The notes under the pieces were generated by a model. That model made no database searches. It saw nothing but the letters and a program-made list of their open reading frames with translations, and had not been told where the DNA came from. A DNA stretch of 64,000 nucleotides from Monomorium pharaonis (Eukaryota; Arthropoda; Insecta; Hymenoptera; Formicidae): assembly GCF_013373865.1 (NCBI RefSeq), contig NC_050475.1, positions 799,501-863,500 on the forward strand, in the 5' to 3' direction. Shown one piece after another: positions 35,040 through 46,254 of this stretch. Positions within the stretch are counted from its first letter, which is position 1. Every line of letters begins with the position of its first letter. A program made the translations under genes and the position numbers.

Positions 35040-36224
35040 TTCAACTTATAAATTTGGAAAGAACAAAAGATGATAAAATACGCGTACGAAAATCAAGACG
35101 ACTATTTGGAATACACGTCTGTCCGTATTTCAGATTTTGACGGAGTATTTTTATACGTGAAATAAGGTCTGTGCACACGTACAGTTATGATTATTACGTT
35201 ATAATTGTTTTGTTGTCTTATGAAAACGAGTAAGCGATACATTGATGACTTAAAAATTCACGTTAGTATTGATTTGGTTTCTTTTTATATTTCTTCAATC
35301 TAATGTTAAAGAACTGAACATATAAAAACGCAAATTGACTTTTGGCTAATTACCATAAAGTCTGAAGATAAATAACTATTTTTAGAACAACTCGAGTTAT
35401 CATTCTTATCATAATTATGTGTTTGTATAGTTATATCTCAAATGGCTTTTAACGACTTTTGATGGTTATTTTTTGTTGGAAAAGTTTGTCTTAATTCCAA
35501 TCACAAACTTATTTTTATTAAAATACATTGAATATGTTATATTTTGTTTTCAATTATTTATATGTACAATTTATCTTACTAAAATAATTGTGATAACAAG
35601 CTTGGATATGTAAATGTACTCTAAACGTTGATCAGAATATCTTTTCTGAAAAGCCATTCTCGTTTTTTATAATGTTGTATAACGTTTTGTATAACTCCCA
35701 TGTTATATCAATAAAAATAACTCTGTACAGAGAATGTGTGTGTGTGTATATAAATCCCGATATGCGTGAATATCTCGTAATTGGTCCACGATCTTCTCAG
35801 GGTGGGGATCCTTTCTATATTCCTAGTTTCTCGGAATACAATTGATAAAATTGATCATTGTGACTTAATTAAGAGATATTTTTTTAATCTAAAGGACGAA
35901 CATAATTAAATCCGATCGCCAGATGGTAGGAATTGTAGTTTCATCGCTGTAAATGTAAGAGAAAAAGAGAAAAGAAGTTCATACGGCCACGGCTGAAATG
36001 TTACTAGTAAACCTTCAAATAATACAAGTGGAGTACGCGCGTGCTCGGTGACGGATCCGAGTCACTAGGTTGAGGGAGCGAGGAAAAAAAAAAGAGGTGG
36101 CGGAAGCGGCCGGTAATCGCGAACGATCGGACGATATATCGAATCAGTCTCGTATGGTCTCGTGCCGACACTGCTAACCCGAAGGATCCGTGTCTCAGCG
36201 TATCTCGTCCATTTTCACAGCGAC
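35040..36224. other. Intergenic region between MYBBP1A and ALDH
   Basis: 1.2 kb between tandem genes. The first part is AT-rich 3' UTR, with AATAAA at 35710-35715. From about 36040 it becomes CpG-rich, where the ALDH promoter and leader are expected. No coding exon is supported. Confidence 0.55.
35710..35715 (+). terminator. Candidate poly(A) signal of MYBBP1A
   Basis: AATAAA about 670 bp after the stop, followed by a GT-rich tract (tgtgtgtgtg), the layout expected of a cleavage site. Confidence 0.4.
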
Positions 36225-39200
36225 ATGTTGCGCGTATTGAACAGGCTCCAGCAGCATCTGCGCCGCTACTCGGTGGCGGCGATGCCGGCGCCGGACACGA
36301 ACCCGCCGATCCTGTACACAGGCGTAAGTGCGTAATAAAAGCGTTTCTCGATAGACAAATCTAACGCGAGATTTATTCCGCTGGGATGAATGAAACGAAC
36401 GGGCACAAAATGGTCACGTGTCTCGAGGTGGTTGAAGACGGCCGGTGTATCACCACGATGAGCCCGCGACGAGAATGTTATTTTCGGTGAGACTACATCT
36501 AGTACTCCATATAAACTTGAGTTTGTACTTAAAATTTAACTTAAATTAACGCACAAAGAAATCCTTAACGTAAGAACTTAAGAACTTACGTTAAAAGTTT
36601 CTTTGTGCGTTGATTTCAGTTTAATTTAAGTACGAACTTAGGTTTGTGAAGTACTTAACGTAACGTAACGCGTTACAAAAAAGCTTGTGCGGTGTGACTC
36701 TAAGGGCCACCGCACAAACTCTTCCATAACGCGTTACGTTACGTTAAGTACTCCATACGAACTTAAGTTGTACTTAAAATTTAACTTAAATCAACGCACA
36801 AAGAAATCCTTAACGTAAGAACTTAAGAACTTACGTTAAAAGTTTCTTTGTGCGTTGATGTAAGTTTAATTTTAAGTACGAACTTAGATTTATGGAGCAC
36901 TTAACGTAACGTAACGTGTTACGAAAAAGCTTGTGCGGTGGCCCTAATCCATCTCGTATACGTTGGTAAAAATGTAAGCAGAGTCGAAATGGAAATCTAT
37001 CGAGCATACATAATTCGAGAACGCGGCGCGCAATTCGATTGATTTGCGCGCGCGACCGCCGATCGATATCGGTAATCGCGCTTCTCGCGAAGCAATTAAT
37101 TTCTGCTAATGATTGATGGTTTACCGCCGATTATCGTTCATTTCTGATATAGTTTTATCTCGGTTTTAACTAATTTATTTTTTTTTAATTAATAAAGTTA
37201 ATTTATATTGAATCTATAATCTTAAAAACAGATATTGACTTCAATTGATTTGTTGAGTCATGCATGCTGTGCTATTTTTATATGAATTGAATTATTAATA
37301 TTTCGCAGTTACGGAAAAAACGATTCGATCAGAAACTAATTTTACGTAGTTAGAGATTTTAAGCTATATAAGTTTAATTATCGATTAATCCTTGCTTTAC
37401 AAATTAACATGCATGGGTATTTCGTATCCAGAGATATGCAATTTTTAAAGTATCTTCTGGCCATTTATTTTTTACTAGGTTATACTGAAACATTGAATAT
37501 ACGAGGAGGGAAGGGAGAAAGAGAATGTGGCTTCATTATTGCACAAGGTTACCCTGCAAATTAACCAGGTGAACCGAATTATAGTTATTTCTTCAAGGTA
37601 GCGTAGGTTTATTTCACTTTTGTTTTTCAATCTAACATGTTCAAATTCCAAACACGAGTCTATTTATAGTTTGATTTTTTATGGCTTTATATAATATGAG
37701 AAAAAGAATTGAGGATTTAGTATACGTAAAGTATATATTAAAATGCGCACTCGCAGCCAATCTTCGATGTTGATGGTGCTCGATGGATCTCGTTGAGAAT
37801 GTAATCTAATCATATTCTTGTTGCACGAAGTTGAGCGTAATATTTCCCTACAATAGAAACCTGACGAGATGAGATGACGATTAGAATGATCGAGTTAGTC
37901 CTTAACGAGGATCTAACGAACGATCGATGAATTTCTAGCGGACTGCATTCTTATTCACTTTTCATTTTAATTGCAGAAATAAAAATAGATACGGAAATCA
38001 AACGTTCAGATATAACTTTTTCTGCAACCAATTCAACTTGAGAAAAATAGCTCGAATTTCTTATTGATTCATCTTGCAACAAGAGATTGTTGTTTTGCAC
38101 GTTATCAAGATATGATTTATCTGCATGACTGTGTTTAATTGCTTTTGAAAACTTGCGATAGGTCGCTGCAAGTTGGTCAATGCAGTTTGCATAAATTACA
38201 TAACATCGAGTTATATTATTAAAAATTTTCTAATCTAATTAAAGATATTCTCTAATCTAAGTATATGCAATAACAAGCTTTAAATAAATAACGCGCTTTA
38301 TATTTCACGTGTATGATACGGTTATCAAGAAGAAAACACTTAAATCCGTTTCTACCAACGTAGATTAACTTTAATCTCGGTTTAACTAATTTTTTATCTT
38401 TTTATAATTTTTGAAATTAGAATAATATGACAAGTAAGTTAAATCGACATTAAAGTTAATCTATTTTAGTAAAAACGGGCTTCAATGGATTAGCATATGG
38501 TGGTTTTGTATACGTTCATACATATAGAAAAACAACAAAAATATATTTAAATATATCTAAGAAATATTTGCATACACGTCGAACCAACATCTATCTGGGT
38601 ATACGATATGTATATATATCTTGCTTCGTGACACAATGTCGTATACATGACACGTTTCTTTATATTACGACAGATAAGAAATGTACGATAAGAGAGCTGC
38701 ATAAACGTATTTCATTTTGTTACAGATATTTATCAATAATGAATGGCACAAATCTAAAAGCCAGAAGACCTTTCCCACCGTCAATCCTGCCACGGGCGAG
38801 GTAATCGCCGAAGTACAGGAAGGCGAAAGCGCGGACATCGATTTCGCGGTGCAGGCTGCTAGGAAGGCTTTCAAGAGAAATTCACCATGGAGAACCATGG
38901 ACGCCTCCCAAAGGGGGATTCTCTTGCATAGGCTGGCGGATTTGCTCGAGCGCGATCGGAAATATATCGCGGTAATACGAAATTTATATTAATACAGTGT
39001 ATGAGAATCGAAATTTTAAAAATATAGTTTTTAAGTATCTTTAATACAAATAAACGAGCCGTATACATTGCTTTTATTTGAATAAATTAACATAACTTTT
39101 ACTTACAAAAGGTAGACTTTGTTAGAGATTGAAAATTAATTATTATTAGTTACTTGGAGATACTTAGATTAGATAAAGAATAAAAAGCAAAACAATATTT

Positions 39201-41120
39201 TTTAAATATTGTAATTTTAAAATAGTTTAGAATATACATTCAAAATTTATAGGGACATAAATAGTAACGTTTTATACCGATTTGCCGTATTTATTAGAAG
39301 ATTCAGTGAATATTAAATTGTTGTATAAGTTATTCATGAGTCGAAAATAAATAAATTCAACATTTTGCTTATCTATATATCTTTTTTATATTCATCGTCT
39401 ATTTCAGTCCTTAGAAACTTTAGATAACGGCAAGCCTTATTCGAGTTCATATAACGTGGACTTACCTATGAGCGTTGGGGTGTTGAGATATTACGCTGGA
39501 TGGGCTGATAAATGGCAAGGAAAAGTTGTTCCAGCTGATGGAAAGATCTTTGCGTATACTAGACACGAACCAATAGGAGTATGTGGTCAAATTATTCCGT
39601 GGAACTTTCCTATTTTGATGATGGCATGGAAATTAGCGCCAGCTTTAGCTACAGGTAACCACAGATTATCTATATTGTTATAATACTTTAATGACTAACG
39701 AAATATTTTATATTGTAAGTTCCCTAATGCATAAAGTTGGAATCACTATTTTATTCCTCAGGAAATGTTGTCGTTCTGAAACCTGCTGAACAGACTCCGT
39801 TAACGGCTCTTTATATGGCACAATTGACGAAAGAAGCTGCATTTCCTGATGGAGTGGTCAATGTCGTTCCCGGTTACGGCAAAACCGGTGCCGCCTTAGT
39901 CGCTCACGATAAAGTTGATAAGATCGCGTTTACGGGGTCTACTGAGGTTGGCCAGCAAATAAAACAAAATGCTGCTATTCATAAATTAAAGAGAACGACG
40001 TTGGAATTAGGTGGAAAGTCCCCTAATATCATTCTCAAGGATGTCGATATAAATCAAGCGGTGGAAATGGCGCATTTTGGATTATTCTTTAATATGGTAA
40101 TCTACTTTGTGGACTGCATTGTTTATGCATAAGCGGTGATTCATTTTTCGATTCACCAGTTCACTTATTTTTAAACTGAATTTTTTCAGGGTCAATGTTG
40201 TTGCGCAGGCTCGAGAACCTTCGTTCAATCGAATATCTATGACGAATTCGTCGAGAAAAGTGCACTTCGCGCAAAGTCTAAGACCGTGGGAGATCCCTTT
40301 GATTTGAAAATAGAGCAAGGGCCACAGGTAAATTCGAATTCATAGAGATTAAATCCCAATTTCAATTGATATATGATTGATATGTTAATCGTATAATTGG
40401 TGTTATTGTATTTTAATATCGTTGTTTTAATATTGTTTAAGATCGACGAGACGCAGTTGAACAAAATTATGTGTCTGATAAATTCTGGTAAAGATCAAGG
40501 CGCTAGTTTGGTAGCAGGTGGCGATCGCATTGGCGACAGAGGGTATTTTGTTGCCCCAACTGTATTTGCGGACGTTAAAGACGATATGACTATAGCCAGA
40601 GAGGAGGTAAGCATTGAAATCATATTTAACATCTCTTCATGAGTCACTAAAAATCATAGTCTCCACTCAATTTATTAAAACAAAAATTTATCTTGTTTCT
40701 TTGGCAGATATTTGGTCCGGTTCAGCAAATCCTGAAGTTCAACGATTTGGAGGAAGTTATTGAGCGCGCTAATGACACCGATTATGGGTTAGCCGCTGCA
40801 GTTTTCACGAAAGATCTTAATAAAGCAAATTACATAGTGCAAGGTCTTCGTGCTGGCACTGTATGGTAAGTCGTTTGAAAATATTGTAAAGAATGCAAGA
40901 TATTACGTGAATCCTATTTAAAAAAAAAGAGATACAAGTTAATCTTATCCTTCTGTTAATTTTTATTTATAGGGTCAACACATATAATATGATAATTCCT
41001 CAAATGCCGTTTGGCGGCTACAAAATGTCCGGGCATGGCAGAGAAAACGGAGAATACGGTCTTGAGGCGTATACGGAAGTGAAAAGCGTAATTACTCAAC
41101 TTGATGTAAAAAATTCATAA
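36225..41120 (+). CDS. Aldh: Aldehyde dehydrogenase, mitochondrial ALDH2 type
   Basis: NAD-dependent oxidation of aldehydes to carboxylates in the mitochondrial matrix. Eight exons: 36225-36323, 38726-38971, 39408-39654, 39762-40096, 40190-40327, 40442-40606, 40708-40865 and 40973-41120. They total 1536 nt, or 511 aa (human ALDH2 is 517). Exon 1 gives an Arg/Leu-rich, acid-poor N-terminus (MLRVLNRLQQHLRRYSV), fitting a mitochondrial presequence. The NAD-binding FTGSTEVG, the general base in LELGGKS (E279) and the nucleophile in GQCCCAG (C313, the middle Cys) are all present. The end is EVKSVITQLDVKNS. Intron 1 is 2.4 kb, far longer than the others, and carries MITEs. Identity and catalytic competence look sound; ALDH1-type cytosolic enzymes lack such a presequence. 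Confidence 0.96.
36500..36700. mobile_element. Palindromic MITE copy 1 in ALDH intron 1 (left end truncated)
   Basis: Internally self-complementary. The left arm (agtactccat..., cacaaagaaatccttaacgtaag) and the right arm (cttacgttaaaagtttctttgtg) fold on each other. Homologous to the complete copy next to it, but its first ~50 bp, including the left terminal repeat, are missing. It ends ...cttgtgcggtgtgactc next to TAA. Confidence 0.75.
36704..36944. mobile_element. Palindromic MITE copy 2 in ALDH intron 1, TAA duplication
   Basis: 241 bp with terminal inverted repeats GGGCCACCGCACAA and TTGTGCGGTGGCCC, flanked by direct TAA at 36701-36703 and 36945-36947. Nearly the whole element is one long inverted repeat, with arms containing AACGCACAAAGAAATCCTTA and its complement. 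No transposase frame. The 3-bp TAA duplication fits PIF/Harbinger-type MITEs (inferred). Confidence 0.8.
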
Positions 41121-41327
41121 AAATATCAAGATTGCTAAAAATTTTACAAGCATTTTTTTGCTGTAAGAGATAGAGTGTACAAATATTTTTATATAAGTTT
41201 AAAATTTATTATAGAGATTTTTATTCTCTTTTTGTATTGCAGTGAAGTTTTTGTATTGTTCCTAAAATTACTTATAGATTATGAGCACAATATGCAGTTA
41301 CGAATTACGAGCATACGTAAAACGTAT

Positions 41328-41333
41328 AATAAA
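41328..41333 (+). terminator. Likely poly(A) signal of ALDH
   Basis: AATAAA 208 bp after the ALDH stop, followed by a T-rich stretch. Confidence 0.45.
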
Positions 41334-41670
41334 TGTTTTTGTATACAACCTATAACATGATAGTGAGATACAAAGAAATAATTTTATAAAGATTTGTTTA
41401 ATTGTTAAGTATGCACAAATACATAAATAATTTTTAATATTTACACATTATCAATTTTTTCCTCTTTCATTTTTTTCTACCTTATAACATTTTTAAGATT
41501 ACAAGACTGATCTTTATAGTGATCTTTATTTCAAGACTATCTTAAGTAATCTCTTAAGATTATGGCTATATAATACGATTTTGTATTGATTGATGGTTTA
41601 TAATATCTTAAGATAGTCTTTTAAATATAAGAATTGACTAAGATACCTAAAATAATTAACTGTATTTTTT

Positions 41671-41676
41671 TTTATT
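41671..41676 (-). terminator. Candidate poly(A) signal of EAAT
   Basis: AATAAA on the minus strand about 40 bp past the EAAT stop codon. Confidence 0.4.
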
Positions 41677-41714
41677 TTTGTGAAGTCTAACAATAAAATA
41701 TTATTAAATCTCTT

Positions 41715-44655
41715 TTAATTTTTATTGTTGGAATGTGTTTTAGATATATCGCAAACATTTGTTTTCAGCGGACATATCTCTTCTTCCAGGTATTCTTCCA
41801 AATCTTTTTTGTAAAATTGAGATATGATACTCGCACCAAGCGAATCACCTATAATGTTGATTGTTGTTCTGAAACGATCACTGCAAAATAATATATTTTC
41901 TTTTTTATTATGTAGCAGAAGATTATACAAAATTCACATAAAATATATTCATATGAATTTATATAGAATATATTCATATGAAAGAGTTACGTTCGAAAAT
42001 ATTATTTTTGCTTATGCACTTTTATTTATTTCACTTATTTTATTTATTTATTTTTATTTATAAGCAATACTCACACAAACCAATCGACAGCGATAATCAA
42101 ACTAACATCTTCAACAGGTACTCCTATAGAATTTAACACCATTATTAACATCATGTAACCACCACTGGGTATGCCGGCAGCACCCACGCAAGATACTGTA
42201 CATGTAATACTGTAAAAGAGAAAATGTTAAAGTTATATAAATACAATTAAAATGTTTAAATATTTTCTCAGAATATTTTTTTTTTTAAATACAGTTCAAA
42301 CACGTTTATGTTTTAATCACTGACCTGATAATTATTGTCTTCAATAATGAAAATTGTACCCCACGCAATTGTATAATAAATATCGCTCCGATAGTCTCGT
42401 ACAAAGCTATCCCGTCCATATTTATCGCCGCTCCAATCGGTATTATGAATTTCGTTATTTTTGGATTTATATTCAAATCTTCTAAACATCTTATCGTATA
42501 GGGAACAGTGGCAGTGCTAGATTATAGGTTTTTTATTAAAATGTAAAGTAATGTCAGATTTGTACATCGGGTTTTCTTTTTATTATACCTCGACGATGTT
42601 CCAATGGCCGTTGCAAAAGCTGGACCGAGCTTGGATATAATTCTGTACGGGGATCTACGTGTGACGATCCAGTGAAGGAGAGGCAGAATTACAAAACCTT
42701 GCAGTGTTAGACCAACAAACACTGTTAAGATATAAAATCCGAGATGGTTTATTATGTCACTAAAATCGTCTATTTCTAACATTCGACCAGCAATAAGGAA
42801 TAACACGCCTATTGGTGCCATCCTAAATTAAAGTTTTATTTTTTATAGACTTGTATAATTAATAAATTCTAATGTATATTTACCCATATACCTACGTTAC
42901 AGATTTTCCGTCATGATCGGGTTACATTTATTAAGAAATTTTATACATAGATACAAAAAGATATTCAAATTAAAATCAATACAAAAACATAAATTGAGAT
43001 ATTTTTAAATGATAATAAAATCATATAATATTAAACATTTAGCAATAATAATATTTTGTGCAACGTACAATATTACCCATGTCATAATTTTCATGATGGC
43101 ATCGGTTAAAGAATTAAAAAAGTCCGACAGTGGTTTCCCGCTTGCACCTATCTTTCCGATTGCCACACCTATTAACAGACTGTAAAATACTAAACCCAAA
43201 ACATTTGTTCCTGCCACATATTCGCTTGTTATTAGCCATTCTTCTATTGGTACTGCAACGAATTAAAAATATGCTTTCTCACAAAATGTACATAGCACAT
43301 AACCGATTACGTTAAAATTAGCTTAAATTTTCATTCTGTATATGTGTAAATAGCTCTGAAGCAACTCTTTAAATTTAATTCTTACGCGCGCTAAGCAAAA
43401 TTAATATAAAATTAACTAAGCTTTTATTATTTGCGATTCCAAAGCACCATTTCCAAACTATAATTCTATTCAATACCGTTTGCGTCTAAAAGATTAAACT
43501 TTAATTGACAAAGAAATAATTACAAGTTCTTAAAAAAAAAATGAAAAGAAACTTCTGCAATAAATGAGTGAACATATGTTTTAACGTGTTGTACCTGATG
43601 TATTGGCTGGCTGTTTTAAAACGGTTTGATACTGTAATAAGAAAAACAGTTAAGATTTGTTTAGATGCATCAGGGATTTATATCTTTCAGAGACATACAA
43701 TTTTAATATCTGTGTAGTGTAAACTATACGTACCTGATACATGCATGCATGTATTAAATTTTCTGGAAGGAGGTTGCTGTAATGTAAGAAAAAAAATAAC
43801 AAGGTATTTTTTATTACAAGATTATTAAAACATAGACAATGATTAATCTTTCAATTAGATTACTTTTTACGTAGTTTCCTCCTCTTTTATTACTATTTGT
43901 TATTTTTATATTTGTACACAGAGACATTAATTTAATTAAGATTAAATGCTGCCAGAAAATTTTAAAAGTGTGACAATAGAATTTATATTATAAATCATAT
44001 ACTCATTTAATTACCGAAACAAATCCAGAATTGTATCCACTGCCATAAAGGTTTTTGTGGTCGTTGGTATACTAGTTTCTTCACTTCTCATTAATTCACC
44101 CGGCCGAATAGTTTCGACAAGTACGACACATAAAATTATTCCAATTGTAGTAGTCGTTAAATAGTAATATAATGCCATCAATCCAACAGGTCCTGTACAA
44201 TTATAACAAACTCTAAACTAAGAAGTAACTTTCGACTTTTGTTACATTTTTCTATAATATTTTTTTGTAAAATGTTTTATAATACATTTGATTTATATAT
44301 GGTATGTAATTATAAATATATATCTCTTTTTTTATTTTTCGTTAATTGAAATGAAAGATTACGTATATATGATCCTGGTAACTTAAATTTTTTATGATTT
44401 GATAAAGAACTTACCAGATCTGGCAAGATTGCAAGTGGCACTTATAATACTGGACGTAACAAGCGGTAATATTAAACAATTCACCAATCTGAGAAACAGC
44501 TCTCCAGGAAATTTAATGTACATTATATCTCGTTGGGACCATGTTCTACCACTGTAATGCTTCAGACTCAGGCCACACGATATCCCGACAGTCACACCAA
44601 TTAGTGTTGTTATTATCAACTTATGTTTTAACAGCAAATGTGTTAATTTGGACAT
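41715..44655 (-). CDS. Eaat: Excitatory amino acid transporter (SLC1 family)
   Basis: Plasma-membrane Na+-coupled transporter of glutamate/aspartate. Nine exons: 44655-44415, 44192-44015, 43776-43734, 43631-43595, 43252-43069, 42822-42589, 42516-42325, 42209-42075 and 41880-41715. They total 1410 nt, or 469 aa, all in phase. Family signatures: the HP1 loop GTSSSTATVP, TM7 PIGAAINMDGIALYET, HP2 GAAGIPSGG, and TM8 IIAVDWFVDRFRTT, whose final Arg is the acidic-substrate determinant in EAATs. Exons 3 and 4 are very small (43 and 37 nt) and encode the large extracellular loop. The exon 5 donor at TT|GTACGT gives WVILMAPIGVLFLIAGRM, as expected. It is short for an animal EAAT (~480-570). Which insect paralogue it is cannot be settled here. 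Confidence 0.93.
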
Positions 44656-45034
44656 TGCAGTTGATTTTATAGAATACCCCAGCTAGCCAGGCCTGTTAAA
44701 ATCACATATCGTGAAAGCTTTACACCAAGGATTGTTTCAATTTTGACAACAATTTTATATATGACAAGTAATTGTCTGTTACTTTGTCTTCTAAGAGTTT
44801 CGAACAAATTTACGGCAAAAATTTTCATCATACGATGTTGCAAATAATAGAGAAAGAATTGTACATAAATATTACGTAGAGAAATTACAAAATTTGCTCC
44901 GACACGATAAAATTTAAACAAATAACAGAGCAAACCTTGCCACACGACATATGACAATAAATTTATGTTAGGAACAGGAAATCTTGTTAAGCACAGAATA
45001 ACGGCAAATTAGTAGCAAGAACAAAATAAAACTT

Positions 45035-45690
45035 ACCGAGCACACTTTTGCAACAAAATTGCAACAAAATGTGTCCGTAAACAGCTTAGTTTTTGCTGGC
45101 AAGGCTTGTCGCAAATAGTATGACGCATATTTTATGCAAATAACAGGGTTGCATTATCGAGTTTTAAACTTTATTTCTGGGTGACTTTACTATATCTATT
45201 TCGAGATGACGCATTTCTCGTGAAAAAGATTTACCTACTGGATTAATAAAAGGGGCTCGTCGAGAACAGAGAACCAATTACGATATATTGCACCATTCAC
45301 ATATGATATTGGACTAATCAGCCGAATATTTCATTTTTGTTGATCTTAATTTCGACAAGATTTGTCCTGTTCTTGCCACAAATTTGCTATTATATTGTGC
45401 ATGGAAAGGATTGCCTTGTTTTTGCCACAAATTTGCTATCATGCTATGTTTGCTATATACAGCAAGGTTTGCTCTATTCTTGCCACAAATTTGCTATCAT
45501 ATTCTGTATAGCAAGGTTTGCCTTGTTCTTGCTACAAATTTGTTGTTATGCTTTACTAGCAAATTTTACCCTGTTATTTGCATAAAATATGCGTCATACT
45601 ATTTACAACAAGCCTTGCCAGCAAAAGCTAAGCTTAATGCGGACACACTTTGTCGTAATTTTGCTGCAAAGGTTTGTTCGAATTTGCGGC
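45035..45690. repeat. Large inverted repeat with ~110-120 bp arms
   Basis: Arms at about 45035-45148 and 45569-45690 are inverted copies. A 36-bp core (45113-45148 versus 45569-45604) is perfectly complementary, and the outer parts share gcttag..tttgctggcaaggcttg with mismatches. The ~420-bp spacer contains degenerate tandem units. This looks like a non-autonomous DNA element; its class is unknown and no clear target-site duplication was identified. Confidence 0.7.
45366..45575. repeat. Degenerate ~50-bp tandem repeat (four units)
   Basis: Four imperfect units, each built on cttgccacaaatttgctat followed by a variable segment ending gcaaggtttg or similar. They lie inside the spacer of the inverted repeat, and related sequence in reverse orientation occurs near 44930-45030. 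Confidence 0.75.
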
Positions 45691-46215
45691 AAACTTCGCG
45701 CAAAGTTTGTGTTATTTTGCTAGCTGAGTACACTGTGTTATAACAATAACATATATTAAGAATTATTCATCTCTATAAAGCTTTGGAAATACAGAAAAAA
45801 AACGAGCCGGGCACGCCAAGTTTTTGCTTCACTTTAATCCCGTTGGTTGATTTTAATCATTTAATCATCAAGTCCGTTTAAGTTCAATTTTTAAATAGAT
45901 GTTCAATTAATTTCTTTAAGTCTTTTTAAAAATATACTTAGCTAACTGTATTGATTTCAAATTTATTTTGGAAAGCACACGTTTATGTACGGTGTATCTT
46001 TTTTAATTTTTTTAAGGTTTTATATAACTTACAGAAATCGAATAGCTCAAACTCGAGACACACAATATCACACTACGCGTTTACTTGACATGAGATACTA
46101 TCGTGTCTCTCCAAATACTATCGTATCTCTTGATATAATTGATTTTTTTACAAACACTATCTTGTATTTAGTCTTGTACTTGTAATAATTTCTGTAATTA
46201 CAAAATAATGGCTAA

Positions 46216-46254
46216 GTGCGTGCGGCTAATCAAATTTGATTAAGTCGCACGCAC
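46216..46254. repeat. Short hairpin with GC-rich base
   Basis: Arms gtgcgtgcg and cgcacgcac pair exactly, and the inner taatcaaa/tttgatta also pair, with a small internal bulge. Too short for a usual microRNA precursor. Confidence 0.7.

Larger units (their letters stand above)
41121..41714. other. Convergent 3' region between ALDH and EAAT
   Basis: About 600 bp of AT-rich sequence holding both 3' UTRs. An AATAAA for ALDH lies at 41328-41333. A reverse-strand signal (TTTATT at 41671-41676) serves as a candidate for EAAT. No exons seen. Confidence 0.6.

Noticed and set aside
43028..43067. EAAT exon 5 continuing past WVILYV in the open frame
   Set aside because: The frame diverges from the family there. 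The GTACGT donor after TT gives WVILMAPIGV, matching the SLC1 pattern in correct phase.
45337..45743. Repeating Cys/Leu/Phe-rich frames (ATNLL, PQICY-like units) as a possible repeat protein
   Set aside because: They result from translating a degenerate ~50-bp tandem DNA repeat within an inverted-repeat element; no splice context or conserved domain.
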